This document shows, piece after piece, positions 12,301 to 23,192 of a stretch of 64,000 bases of DNA. The translations under genes were made by a program, and so were the position numbers. Positions within the stretch are counted from its first letter, which is position 1. Each line of letters begins with the position of its first letter. The stretch lies in contig OX335651.1 of assembly GCA_946894095.1 (NCBI GenBank), positions 3,494,501-3,558,500 of the forward strand, read 5' to 3'. The notes below the pieces were generated by a model, which did not search any database, was not told the origin of the DNA, and worked only from the letters and a program-made list of their open reading frames with translations. Source of the DNA: Incurvaria masculella. Taxonomy: Eukaryota; Arthropoda; Insecta; Lepidoptera; Incurvariidae.

Positions 12301-15300
12301 CAACAACACACGAATCTACACAGTAGGATTACATTGAGTGCCTGTCACAGAATATATAGTTAAACGAGTAGTTGCTATCTGTGTTTATATGTTTTCTGTG
12401 TATTAGTTATTATGTGTTAGTTTGTGTCGGGTGTCCTCGAAAGCGTCGCAATTGCATTGTTCTATTTGTTAATTTTGTTTGTTATTGTGTTGATGAGTGT
12501 TCTTTTAATATATGTTCTTCAAAAAAGATATTTAGCTAAAACAAATTATTTTGTCTAAATGTATATTCAATATTTTTTGTAGAATCTTTTTTTCCACTCC
12601 AGACTGAAGTTTGTGAAGTGAAGTGAGGGCTTTAGCAATTTGACATTATTATTAATATGGCGGCAGTCCCCGTCCTATTCTTATTTGAATCACATTGTAC
12701 ATATAATGTTTCGTCATGCATGAATACTCTCATATTTACATTTTCCTGTGCGATAATTTTGTGGTATGAGAGTGCTAAATTTATCTTGGTTATATATGTA
12801 TTTTCCAGTGGTTTATAGCAAGTCTCTGATAATGATTTTCGTTATTCAGAGAGTGGTAATAATGGTGTTCTTTTTTTATGCAACCTGAATGGATAACGAA
12901 TATCGCAGAACTACCGTTATGATATTAGCCCAAAACACCACATTTCCGAAGGAATTAGGTGCCATGCCAGGATCTTCCCTTTCATGAGCACGGCTACACT
13001 GCACTGGATGGAAAGCACGTTAAATTTTTCATAGCCGCTTCAATCATAGTTTCATCCCATGCAGTGGTACGAACCCGGGCGGGGTTAACCCTACGACCTA
13101 GTAGGGGAAGGGGACCTATGTACAGTTTTACATGGGTTTCAAACCATGTTACAGGTCGCATTCGTAACGAAATTCACTTCAGCAACTCAGAATGAGAAAG
13201 AAATTGGTACATGAACGGGACCAAGATCAGAGGTCGACAAATCATCACGCATGTTTCTCCTATCCCTAAACAAAAATCCACCTAAAATTGCATACAGAAA
13301 ATTAGTAGTGACTACGTAAAGAGTGCCGCCGACCGACGCGTCATTGTTAAACTTCTTGTTTGTTAGTAATTCAGTTCAGTTCATTTCTTTCCTTTAAATC
13401 AATCTCTCGCATTCAGTCGACTTGGCTACGGTGGCCGTGTCACTTAGTTCGTGAACTACGAACTAAAAAAGTGAACTAATAAGAAAAGTATTATTCAATG
13501 GCATGACATGTACACATAACTGTTTGAATTTTATAGTTCGTTAACAACCTAAGACTAATTTGGTATAATGTGCTGTCATCGTGGTGAGTCGGGTGGATTG
13601 AATTAGCTGATAAGGTTTATAAGTTTTAGTTGCATTTCAAGAATTTCAGGTCGGTGTTTGCTCCTACAAATCGACTAACAAGAAAGTTTTCCCCGTTAAG
13701 GTTTCTGTAACTGAAAAGGAAAAACTGGATTCCTGCAACCATTCTCGTGCGTCTAGCCTTCTATGGTATCACTTTAATTGAACATCTTTTATCCTTTTGT
13801 TTAACCATGTTACAAATTCTCTTTTGCAGAGATTTCCTACTAGACGAAGCGAACGGCCTGCTACCCGAGGACAAGCTCACGATATTCTGCGAGGTCTCGG
13901 TGGTGGCGGACAGCATAAACATCAGCGGGCAGAGCAACGTGGTGCAGTTCAAGGTGCCCGAGTGCCGGCTGTCGGACGACCTCGGCGCGCTGTTCGACAA
14001 TGAGCGGTTCTCCGACGTGACGCTCGCGGTCGGCGGCCGGGAGTTCCAGGCGCACAAGGCGATATTGGCAGGTGAGAATCTTGGTGATGCTGTCACGTTC
14101 CTCAACCACGTTTCACTTTCATGGAAATTAGGCTGTTTCGACCATATTCACCCTTTCAAATAAGGCGATTATCCTACAGCTTTCTTGAGTGCTATGGGCC
14201 TAATCGTAGAGGAACGGTTAACACAAACAATAGTCAACAGCTCATTGAATGATAGGTCATTATGATCTAGAACTCTAACTGGCTCTTTAATACTCTCTTC
14301 AATCTTTAATACGGCTCTTTAATACTGGGAAGTCAAATAACCTCAATCTGGTGGTAATATCCAAGGACTGTGCATCAGCTCATTAGCTGATCCCGACCCT
14401 GATGGCTGTAAGAAAATGTTCTCTGGAACTGTGAAAAGAAGATCTTACGGTAAAACTCGAATCAGTGGCACCCACCACAATAACGTCGGAGCGGTGTTTA
14501 AAGTCGATTTTTACTGTTTTCAGCGCGGAGTCCTGTGTTCGCGGCGATGTTCGAACACGAGATGGAGGAGCGCAAGCGGAACCGCGTGGACATCACGGAC
14601 GTGGACCACGAGGTGCTGCGCGAGATGCTGCGCTTCATCTACACGGGCCGCGCGCCCAACCTCGACAAGATGGCCGACGACCTGCTGGCGGCGGCGGACA
14701 AGGTAGACGACGCCACTCGTGCCCTCTTTTTACGGCCACACGAGATGAGGGCCGCGCGCCCAACTTCGACAAGATGGCCGACGAAAATGTCTCCGTTTAA
14801 TGTCGCTAAAAGCGATTGAGGGAACACAATTCCGTACATGCAAAACACAATATTTGCAGGTTTAACCCCTTAGGAGGTTACACTTTTTACTCAAGCTAGT
14901 CAAAATTTAATTGTCTTTACAAAGGTCTGAAAAGCTAAAGCAAAATTACCACTCAAAAGCACCTTGGTTCATTTGTCTGGTAAATATCGCCTCTGTCCTA
15001 ATGATTTATCGACAGCAGCCGGTTAGCCACAAATACGTACAGAAGGCAAATGATAATAATATGGGAAATTGCCTGTGTTAAGTATGCAAAAACAAGACTA
15101 ATCTATGGAGGAAAATGGAGAGAAAGTATGTAGAAATGCGTGAAGACTTGTTGTTTAACCTTTAGTATTTTCCCATTGGAGACCACAAATAGTTTGTTGT
15201 CGCTCAGTTTTCTAGTGAGCCTCATAAATGAATTGTTACGGTGTTCATAAATGTTGAATGAAAGAATTAAGTCAACATTAAAACAGTCCAATAACTGAAC

Positions 15301-17862
15301 ATTAAAAAAAGGCAATAAAATGAAATGGGAGTGTCATAGGTGTGGCGTGCCATTGGCATGTTTAATTTCCCATGGCAGTGTCCGTTCGACAAGTAGAATT
15401 GTCGGTGTGGATGTTGGCCAGTGCCCTCCGCTCGCAAACAGCTGCGCAGAGCCAAAACTATAACGGATTTGGTATCTGCGCAGCTGCTGGCACTTGAAGG
15501 GGGTAGGACAACATCCGTGCCGATCATTCTACTACATGTGTTGTCTCTTTAGAGAATAAAAGCATGTCCGGTCTGTATGCTGTGGTATAGATTTATGAAG
15601 GTACCTGGTAATGTTTCTTTTGTTTATATTAAGTACGGCATATGGAGTACGCAAATATCTCACATAAAGAGGTGCCCGACAACGCTAATGGACTTTCGAA
15701 CTTTCACGAGCCTGCAAAAACCATGCTGGCCGGCAAAGTTCATCCATCAGTTGCCAATCCTTAGCTGCCCCTAACATTGAGAAAGATATGGTCTTATTGT
15801 TGGGCATGGATGGTTAATACTGAACTGACTGTCAGATATTAGCCTAACACACCACATGGGAACTAGGCGCCATGCCAGGACCTTACTTATATTAACATCA
15901 CACAAAAAACTACTCGAGAGTCGTTTTCGAAATAGTCATGAGCTTATATTGCTCGGCTACATTGAACTGGATGGAAAACATGAACAATTTTCATTGCTGC
16001 TTCGACCATCGTTAATTCAATGTGATGGTACCAACCTAGGCAGGATTTACCTAGTAAGATACCACCTAGTAAGTAAGGAAAGGGACCTACAGTTTTACGT
16101 GGAATCCGAACCACGTCCAGCCTCTACGGTTGAAAATGGTCACCCATCGAGAACCTAACCGTGCTCAGAGGTGCTTCACCCGGCTTATCGAATCCCAAGG
16201 CGCCAAGGCTGACAAAGTTTAAAGTTTAACAAAGTTGTATTCCTATGGCTGCCGATATATAATGTGGACGTTTCGTTGTTGCAGTACGCGCTGGAGAGGC
16301 TGAAGGTGATGTGCGAGGAGGCGCTCTGCGTGAACCTCTCCATAGAGACCGCGGCGGACACGCTCATTCTGGCCGACCTCCACTCCGCCGACCAGCTCAA
16401 GGCGCAGACCATTGACTTCATCAACACGTGAGTGCACGCACTGCTTGGGATACCTTAACCATGCAATAAATATGGGTATAATTTAAGATAAGATAATATG
16501 GACCGCTTGTCCTTGAAAATGCGGCACCCCGCACGGTCCACGTCGTTCCCAAGTCCGGGAGGAACTCGAACTCTTTTTTTACGCAACATGACATGGATGG
16601 CCACCACGCAACTACCCTTATGGGTATTATTAGCCCAATACACCATATTCCCAAAGGAATTAGGTGCCATGCCAGAACCTTCCCTGTATGAGTACGGCTA
16701 CATTGAACTGGATGGAAACCACGGACAATTTTTACATTGCCGCTGCGAACATCTTTTCATCCAAGGCGATAGTACCAACCCACGCGGGCTTAAACCCTAC
16801 CACCTAGTAGTGGAAGTGGACCTACAGTTTAACATGGAGTCCGAACCATGGAGAAGCTAGCATTCGTGACGAAATGCACTTATCCAGCTCAGAAAGAGAA
16901 AGACAGTGGTTCATGATCGGGACGAGGATTTAAACCCAGACCTCTGGTACGTTAGGCAAGGCCTCGCGCCACTAGGCTACGAGAGGCTAACTGGACATGG
17001 ATGGGTAATATCACACCTACATACTGTCATGATATAAGCGCAACACGCCACATGGGAACCAGCTGCAATGGCAGGACCTTCCCCCATTTTGCACCGCTAC
17101 ATTGAACTGGATTGAAAACAAGGACCATCGTTCATTCAATGCGATGGTGCCAATCCGGGCGGGATTAACCCTACCACTTAGTACGGAAGAGGACCTCCAG
17201 TTTTATGTTGAAATCTAACCACGAATGACGAATGCCTTAGTCGCTTCTTACAACGCGCGCGGTAAGATTATGCAGTACTACCGACTCCTTATATTTTTTT
17301 AAGTGCTAGAACCGAGCAGTAAACTAAAATTACGCTAACTTACTTATAAAGGTATAATAGTTATATGTATGCAGATATAAAGATTACGATGTAGTCTCGA
17401 AAGGCTAGGCTAAGATAATAGACTGCCATATGGTGCAATCGAAGCATACTTCCATCGCTCCTTCTATAGTTGTACATGCTCTTTGATTACGGATGCTCCA
17501 TACTCATTTAGGAAGCTTGTGATAGGTTTTTCATTTTATCTCCGGTCATAAAATTCCTTTAGATGCTGCAAAAATATGTACGCATCTTAATTCTCTAAAA
17601 ATCAATAATATATTTAGCTCTAAAGTCATACTACTGTTCTAGGCCAGACTTGTTTCACACCCTTTAACCCTGTCAACGAAACATAAATTTAATCATGCCA
17701 TTTTCCAGGAGTCACGCGACAGACGTCATGGACACGGCGGGCTGGAAGAACATGATATCGTCGCACCCGCACCTCATAGCGGAGGCGTTCCGGGCGCTCG
17801 CCACGCAGCAGCAGCAGATCCCGCCGATCGGGCCGCCGCGCAAGCGCGTCAAGCAGGCCTAG
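8968..17862 (+). CDS. rdx: roadkill/SPOP: MATH-BTB CUL3 substrate adaptor (first coding exon missing)
   Basis: SPOP/roadkill binds substrates through its MATH domain and CUL3 through its BTB domain. In insects it restrains Hedgehog signalling by degrading Ci, mainly in the nucleus. Five exons are seen: 8968-9305, 13830-14071, 14524-14702, 16285-16427 and 17709-17862. All have AG/GT borders and consistent phases, and give 351 residues plus TAG. Order: MATH (starts [10 protein letters not shown], includes [14 protein letters not shown]), BTB ([25 protein letters not shown]), BACK-like helices ([10 protein letters not shown]), and a basic tail GPPRKRVK, a likely nuclear signal. Human SPOP has 374 residues, so roughly the first 26 residues are missing. 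They are probably encoded before the window; I found no matching exon between 1 and 8967. Exon 1 starts in phase 0. The introns are filled with MITEs and SINE-like repeats. Family assignment is near certain. Confidence 0.96.
9366..9667 (-). repeat. family A repeat
   Basis: Reverse orientation, complete, with a TCCGTCCG run at 9424-9450. It lies 60 bp past an rdx exon donor. Confidence 0.85.
9761..9925 (-). mobile_element. MITE family F copy 2
   Basis: TAAGGGCCGAGTGCATGAAA to CGTGCAACCGGGACTAAGTC, inverted relative to 3411-3584. It lies in an rdx intron. Confidence 0.72.
9926..10944. other. rdx intron, no feature recognised
   Basis: AT-rich. Short frames at 10697-10985 occur on both strands and have no recognisable motif. 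Confidence 0.4.
10945..11640 (-). mobile_element. SINE body with third type of head, split by a family B MITE
   Basis: The tail and body at 10945-11115 and the head at 11468-11600 (- strand GTAAGAGGCGACTAAGGGAT) are separated by the MITE at 11116-11467. Confidence 0.65.
11116..11467. mobile_element. MITE family B, full copy
   Basis: Ends GAGCCGGTAGTCTAAGTTGT and its near-complement ...CTCAGACTACCGGCTC; just inside lies CACCTAAATTGGCG. About 350 bp, no frame. It is inserted in a SINE-like body (10945-11640). Other copies: 22377-22687, 39707-40402, 47370-47700 and 48741-49085. Confidence 0.82.
11640..11915. repeat. degenerate GGAATCTT array
   Basis: Variants of GGAATCTTTGG / GGAATCTTAGG / GGTAGTCCTTGGG recur roughly every 11-25 bp for about 270 bp. 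The - strand translates to repeated KIPKV-like words, which reflect the DNA repeat rather than a gene. Confidence 0.6.
12112..12187. repeat. 36-bp-arm hairpin
   Basis: Arms 12112-12147 and 12152-12187 begin GCACGGGTTTACACCGGG. They differ at one of 36 positions and flank a 4-nt loop (AAAG). Confidence 0.92.
12871..13245 (-). mobile_element. SINE with truncated tRNA-type head
   Basis: The body and the tRNA-type linker (CATTCGTAACGAAATTCACT, GAATGAGAAAGAAATTGG) are present, but the tRNA part is lost after GGGACCAAGATC. Confidence 0.72.
13830..14071 (+). CDS. rdx: rdx coding exon: end of MATH and start of BTB
   Basis: The acceptor is TCTCTTTTGCAG and the donor is GTGAGA at 14072. It encodes [16 protein letters not shown] through FQAHKAILA. 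The last base G joins CG of the next exon to give Ala. The exon is GC-rich compared with its introns. Confidence 0.96.
14524..14702 (+). CDS. rdx: rdx coding exon: BTB core
   Basis: The acceptor is TGTTTTCAG and the donor is GTAGAC at 14703. It encodes [17 protein letters not shown] through DDLLAAADK, the CUL3-binding BTB core, and ends in phase 0. A 36-bp piece of this exon is repeated in the intron at 14749-14784. Confidence 0.96.
15804..16195 (-). mobile_element. old SINE copy with decayed 5S-like head
   Basis: The body is recognisable (ACATTGAACTGGATGGAAAA, GATGGTACCAACC) and is interrupted by 55 bp at 15892-15948. The head at 16130-16190 still aligns with the 5S type but is degraded. 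It lies in an rdx intron. Confidence 0.65.
16285..16427 (+). CDS. rdx: rdx coding exon: BACK region
   Basis: The acceptor is GTTGTTGCAG and the donor is GTGAGT at 16428. It encodes [17 protein letters not shown] through TIDFIN and ends with two bases of a Thr codon. SINE-like copies lie on both sides (15804-16195 and 16573-17320). Confidence 0.96.
16573..16990 (-). mobile_element. SINE with tRNA-derived head
   Basis: Head at 16990-16910 with TAGCCTAGTGGC and GGTTTAAATCC; shared body follows. The downstream copy at 16991 abuts it with no gap. Confidence 0.8.
16991..17320 (-). mobile_element. SINE body with third type of head
   Basis: The shared body (CATTGAACTGGATTGAAAAC, GATGGTGCCAATC) is joined to a module whose - strand reads TTGTAAGAAGCGACTAAGG. 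It sits in tandem with 16573-16990. Confidence 0.68.
17709..17862 (+). CDS. rdx: rdx last coding exon
   Basis: The acceptor is CATTTTCCAG. It encodes [15 protein letters not shown] through [13 protein letters not shown], then TAG at 17860-17862. The tail matches the basic C-terminus of insect roadkill proteins. A strong donor (CGCG|GTGAGT) lies only 32 nt after the stop, so the 3'UTR appears to be spliced. Confidence 0.95.
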
Positions 17863-18124
17863 TGCCAGCAGCGCGCGCCGCCACACAAGCCGCGGTGAGT
17901 GTCATGGGCTTTTGAGGTATTGGCGCCGTCTAGGAGGACTAGCGAGCAATCCGAAATCACCTTAAGGCGTGTGGGTCAAAGTAGATGGCGCCACAGTCGT
18001 GAGTAACTATTTCCACTATAACATCTTTTTTTTTATTAGCGTTGTCTACAAACGAACAGCTCTAACATTCATATATGAAAACAAAACATATTTTGGCTTG
18101 AGTGCACTTTCAGTAACTTGCTAA

Positions 18125-18440
18125 CACTTATTGTCATGATGCAACACACCTAATGGGAACTAGGTGCCATGCCAGGGACTTCCTTTTATTGCACATCTAC
18201 ATTGAACTGGATGGAAAACACGGACTCATTTCATTGCCACTTCCAACGTCGTTCATTTAATTAATGTGATGGTACCAACCTGGGCGGGATCAGCCCTGCC
18301 ACCTAGTAAGACAGGGGACTCCAAGGGAACTCGAAATCACAAACCATGAATCCCTTAGTCGGGTTTTACGACAGCACGGGAAGAAGTGCAGTGGGTTTAA
18401 TTGTATTATTTTTACGTTGGAACGCACACAGCTCAAACCA
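18125..18440 (-). mobile_element. SINE body with third type of head
   Basis: Body from 18141 (CACACCTAATGGGAACTAGG), head at 18340-18440 (- strand CGTAAAACCCGACTAAGGGA). It lies in the rdx 3'UTR intron. Confidence 0.68.
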
Positions 18441-18869
18441 TAAATAATTGCTTATTGTGCTCGCCAATACAGTTATCGTTTGTATCGATCCTTCTTCTTC
18501 GCCAGAAGTAATCGAACCGAAAGTAAAAAAAATACTAATGAAGGAAATAAAGAAAGTGAATATGATTCGCACTACGGAAAAGGCAACAGACGTTAGCAGT
18601 CGACAAGGATGAATTGATTTCTCAAAGTACCACAATGGCTGCGGGCAGTTCATTTTTTTCCTATCTCTAAGTACTGCACAAGTTCCTTAACCCTTTACTT
18701 ACTGCCTTTATTGTGTTACGGACTGTACGTAATCTCAGATGCCGATAGTTTTACCGAACATATCGGGAGACTTGCAGGTAATACATGAGTGGTACTGGAG
18801 AAAATACTACATGCCTTCCGTCAAAACTTCTGTTCCCTACTATCAAATATCTGGCAGTGCAATAAATAT

Positions 18870-19208
18870 GGTTTGGTTTGAATCAATACAAAAGTAATTT
18901 TTAACAGATAAACAGTAATTTTTTTGACAATCTCTATGAGATGGTCTTCCTTTATATGACTTTCCCCCACATCTTTCAAAGTATCTTTAAATCTAACCCA
19001 AGAAAACATTTCATATCTAACCGAGTAGTGGACTCTTTGAACAAACTGCCACAAGAAGTGATCAGTGCTATAACAATGAACGGGTTCAAAAACCAATTGG
19101 ACATTTATTTTACATAAAAAAAAACAGAGGTTTTAAAACCAACTAGTGCACTCAACCAACGACATACACTCATCAGCTTTAAGCTGCTAGTGTAAATAAA
19201 TAAATAAA
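18870..19208 (+). mobile_element. 5'-truncated CR1/L2-like LINE 3' end
   Basis: A frame ending at TAA (near 19118) reads RKHFISNRVVDSLNKLPQEV then SAITMNGFKNQLD, the usual C-terminus of CR1/L2-like ORF2. A short 3'UTR and a TAAA-repeat tail (19193-19208) follow. It sits just before the rdx 3'UTR exon acceptor. Confidence 0.72.
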
Positions 19209-19241
19209 CCTCAAATCTAATGGACGTTTATTTATTTGCAG

Positions 19242-21250
19242 GTACAGGTTCCTTACCAAAGAAGCCGAAGGCGCACCAATCTTCGAGTTCTTCGCGACGT
19301 GAAAACTCCGATGCGGATCCACACCAAGCTTCGGGCGCTCCGGCAGCCGCCGAGCCGAGCGCCCGCGACGCCAAGACAAACAACCAATTTTTGAATATTT
19401 TATCATCCATAAAAATACAATCGAAGCAATAGATGACCATAAACCCTTGTGATGTGTAGTGTTAGGTCACGGCCGGAACGCTGCGAGTGAAGCGAAGTGT
19501 GCGTCTGGGGCCGGGCGTGTTTGGACGATGTTAGTGTAAATGCGGAGTCGCGATTACTTCCGCTCTTTCGATTACTATGATTGATCTCAAGACGTTGTCC
19601 GATCCTAATTTTCGTCTCGATTCGGTGGATTAGATTCCCGCTTTTTAACTGTTACTTTTAATGTGTATAAATTTGTGCGAGTAGTGTGATCGAGTGTAGG
19701 AATATTGTACTGTGTAATTGCTTTGAGCCGTCGACCATTTTAGTGATGTTAATCGTTTGCAGTTTTATTTGTGCGTTGGAGGACCTCGCGAGCTATAAAG
19801 AGCTCACTGTGTCACCAATTTTCAAAGACATTTTTATAACTAATTGGAAGTTTCTTGTTTCATAAAGGTGCGAGGTTCTTAGTAAAGTTCGTATCACTAG
19901 TTGCATGTGTACATCTGTGTGTGGATGTTTCGTTTTAATTATTTCTCTGACAACTTCATTATCCAAAGATCCATAGTTTGCATATAATGTAATGTAACCC
20001 CTTTACGTTACTTGAATGTGGCGGTGCCGTCTCTAGTTAGTCAATGGTAAACGATTGGAACATTGCTGGTTGCTAAGTGCCTGGAGTGCAGTGGAAACGT
20101 TACCATTTCTGCATAATGCCATGCCACCTAGCACCCAGTCGATGTCCCGAACACAGGACCTTACTACGGTAGCGATGGTGATGTTTTGTAAATTAATTAA
20201 ATCCATAAGTTCGAACACAATGAAAGATCGCATATTTTAGATTAAAATTTTAGCAAAATGTAAACTTATACAAGCTTTATTTGTTATTTTTAAAAGTTAA
20301 GTATCGACGCGCTTTTTCTAAATATAAATGAATTTGGAAAGTTAGCGAGCGAGTAGGATTCGGATGATTTTGAATTATTTAACGCAACGGCGGTGTCCGG
20401 GGCGAGTGTACAAAGCGTTATGTTTAGAGTAACCAAGCGATTGATTGTAAGTTTATTGAAATTGTTGGTAATGTAAATAGATGAGCTCCACCATCCCACC
20501 ATACTAATGTTTAATTATTTTAGTGCTACATTAAGAAAGGGGCGTTCTGTAACACTGTGAATTTCTGCTAACTTTTTTTCTATTTATTCATTCTGTGGTA
20601 CTTTCCTTTGGTTTTTTTTATTCGACAATTACTTAGAGTGGGTTCACATGAGCGTTTCTATCCTTATTTACGATTTATGTTTTTCTTTTTTAATGTTTTA
20701 CAAAGGTTGAACTCTTGTCAGTAATTTTGCAGCGCTGAGTCTGAAAAGTGAACGTCATTCGCTTACGCGGCTGTTAGTTCACCTCATACAGATTCGAGAT
20801 TAATTTGTAATTTACTTAAACGTTTCTAAAAAAAAATTTGGGTAATTTTAATAATTTCTATTTATATTTAAAAAGAATATTCAACATCACGGTGAAATGA
20901 TTTTTTGTGATCTATGTTTATTTTTGTGATTGAAAAGTTGTTAATATTACTTTATTACATGCATTTGGAACATGCGTCGATCGCGGCAGTAATGTCACAA
21001 GCGATGAAAGTGGAGATTTACGTCCTACTAACTTTTCTTTGATTAGTTTAAATTTTATCGGCAGTTGCAATCGAATTTTGTGAAAAGATTACTGCCGTAC
21101 AATCGACGCTGCCGATAACAGAGTGACCGCGTACTGTGTCGCGGTCATTGCGAACCTAATATTTAATTTTATGGAATGCAGATGATAATGTCAGAAATAA
21201 TAACTGTGATTTCCAAAATTGTCAATAAGTTGAGCGTATAAATCGAATAA
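19242..21250 (+). other. rdx: probable rdx 3'UTR exon and downstream 3'UTR
   Basis: A good acceptor (TTTATTTGCAG) ends at 19241 and pairs with the donor at 17895. A 3'UTR intron this close to the stop (32 nt) would normally not trigger nonsense-mediated decay. The sequence from 19433 to about 21250 is unique-looking, AT-rich and free of recognised repeats, as expected of a long 3'UTR. The 3' end is uncertain; an AATACA variant signal near 21250 is the best I see. The first 190 nt are GC-richer and open in a second frame. That frame could be joined to the rdx exon ending at 14071 in phase, but this would give a protein lacking most of BTB, so I regard it as unlikely. Confidence 0.5.
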
Positions 21251-21794
21251 TACAATGTATGCAATTGTTTCATTGTCGTTTTATCTGAATCTGATTCGGA
21301 TTTCCAGTGGTATTGCCTGACCCCGCATCATTCTGAAGTAACTTGATGGGGAGCAAGTTTCATCAAGAATTTCTTTACCGAACTATCCTGAAAAGGCTCA
21401 TAATATCTAAATATCTTGCATACATGCAACTACCCCACTTCGATATTCGGCAGAGAAAGCTATAAGAGAAACGCCTCACCGCAAAAGGCAAGATAAATCT
21501 TAACAAAATAATCCACAATGAATAGATTCTTCAATTTTGGACATAGTATGGGCAATGAAAACATGAATGTTTTAAGGTTTCACGCTTTTATGGTTTAAAC
21601 ATGGTTGACAATTATTAAAAAAAAAACAAAGAAAACAGAACAGTAAAACTTACGATATAGGACGCTTTCTGTTCTAGAAGTTCTAGCATCTTTGACTCTA
21701 ACCCAATATCGAGAATAACTCATATCGGAAAGGGAGGTACCTATGGTTCCTAGTTTCTTCTGGAAAAAGGTGCGATGGTCTGATACGTCTCTTT

Positions 21795-22049
21795 TTTTAA
21801 GGTTTTACTGTCTATTTCTAAGGCTCCGCTGTCCGTCAGTTCGTCTGTCACAGGGCTGTATCTCATGAAACGTAATAGGTAGGCAGCTGAAATTTTCACA
21901 CAGTGTGTATTTATTTTGCCGCTATAACAAATAGGTAAAATTAAAAAATAAAGGGGGCATGCAAAAACGCGTTTTTTTTGTGTTCATCTTGTACGATGGT
22001 ACGGAACCCTTCGTGTGAGAGTCCGACTCACACTTGACCCAGTTTTTTT
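21795..22049 (-). repeat. family A repeat, diverged
   Basis: The core CTCCGCTGTCCGTC...CACAGGGCTGTATCTCATG and the CGAGTCCGACTC-like end are recognisable. The first end is degraded. It abuts a SINE-body fragment at 22040. Confidence 0.75.
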
Positions 22050-22285
22050 AAGCAACTGAACATGGATGGCTATGATTACACCTGTCATGATGTCACTGGA
22101 TTCCCAAAGGAGATAGTAGCCATGACGCGACCTTCCCTCTGCATGAGCACGGTTTCACTGAATTTGATGGAAACTATGGACAATCATTCATTGCCGCTCC
22201 GACCTTATTCAATTCGATTGTACCAATTTGGGCAGGCGAAACCCAAAAATTTAAGTAGGGAAAAGGACCATAAAAATTGCCTGTA
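22040..22285 (-). repeat. SINE body fragment, diverged
   Basis: From the tail (AACTGAACATGGATGGCTAT) to about 22270. The head is lost. Confidence 0.6.
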
Positions 22286-22289
22286 AGTT

Positions 22290-22935
22290 GTGCCTCTTTA
22301 CAAACGTAGTTTACTAATCATTTGAAAACCACTGTTCCAATTTTAGTTAAATTTGATATCTAACATCAGAGCCTGTAGACCCAGTTGTCACCTAAATTGG
22401 CATTTACGGCAAACCGATCGACTGGCGTTTTCAAATGTATGCAGAAATTGAAGAGTAGTGGGTGTTAATCGAACTAACATTTGTGAGTCCGAGTTTGATT
22501 TGACGTTGCCGTTTACGCTGACTCTGCATTTACATACAAATCGGAAGTCCGAGTTTGACTTTGACAGCTTAAAGAAGTAAAACCACAGAATATCTAGTAA
22601 AAACTTTTATGGAGTTTGACATTCTTACGGAAAACGCCAGGCGATCGGTTTGCCGTAAACGCCAATTTAGGTGACAACTGGGACTGGCTTAGGCAAAAAA
22701 TCTTCGCACGTTTTGGTTTTTTGCAAAATCTAAACTGAATCAATAAATAAAAAAAACGGTTTTCTCTATGGTTTGACCCAGGAAACATTTACCGAAAAAA
22801 CAAAAACATGTAGACACAGATATTTGATGCCTGATATTAGATACCAAGCATTGAGTATCACCAATCATTAGTTAACTGCGTTTGCGTGGGGACCATAACT
22901 TTCTGATGCTTACGGGCCCAACTTAAGGTTCCCTA
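22290..22935. mobile_element. TTAA family C copy split by a family B MITE
   Basis: The left part 22290-22375 and right part 22690-22935 (ends GCTTACGGGCCCAACTTAA) belong to family C. The sequence between is a family B MITE. The copy is more diverged than the others. Confidence 0.7.
22377..22687. mobile_element. MITE family B, nested in family C
   Basis: GTCACCTAAATTGGC at the left and GCCAATTTAGGTGACAACTG at the right. The interior is shorter than in the 11116 copy. It interrupts the family C repeat. Confidence 0.78.
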
Positions 22936-22995
22936 ATGCTAATTGGCCCGATACCCCCCATTTCAATTAAGAAATCATGAATCTCAAGAAAGCTC

Positions 22996-23192
22996 TCAGC
23001 TCATCTCGTCCAAGAACTGCTGCAGGAGTCCGTTGTCCACGGGGATGGTGAGGTTCTCGCCGCCGTCCAGGGACCTCTTTATCTTGAGTAGCTTGTGGTC
23101 GAGGAACTCGGTGAGCTGAGCGCGCAGCGCAATGTCCGAGCTCACCAGGAACTGCTCCCGGGACATCGCGTACAGCTCCTTGAACGGGAGTC
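22996..23192 (-). CDS. Orc2: ORC2 exon 7: winged helix and stop
   Basis: The acceptor is GTCTGCAG. It encodes GLPFKELYAMSREQFLVSS through NGLLQQFLDEMS, then TGA (22996-22998). It matches the ORC2 C-terminal winged-helix domain. Confidence 0.97.

Noticed and set aside
11717..12309. Two - strand frames of 102 and 170 codons
   Set aside because: They are generated by the GGAATCTT repeats and by the 36-bp hairpin.
13647..13770. An additional rdx exon after TTTCAG at 13650
   Set aside because: Exons ending at 9305 and starting at 13830 join in phase and match SPOP without a gap, so an inserted exon is not supported.
14703..14819. Extended or alternative BTB exon of rdx
   Set aside because: The frame stays open because of the duplicated exon piece, but it is read out of frame there and has no conserved downstream match; the GTAGAC donor joins correctly to the next exon.
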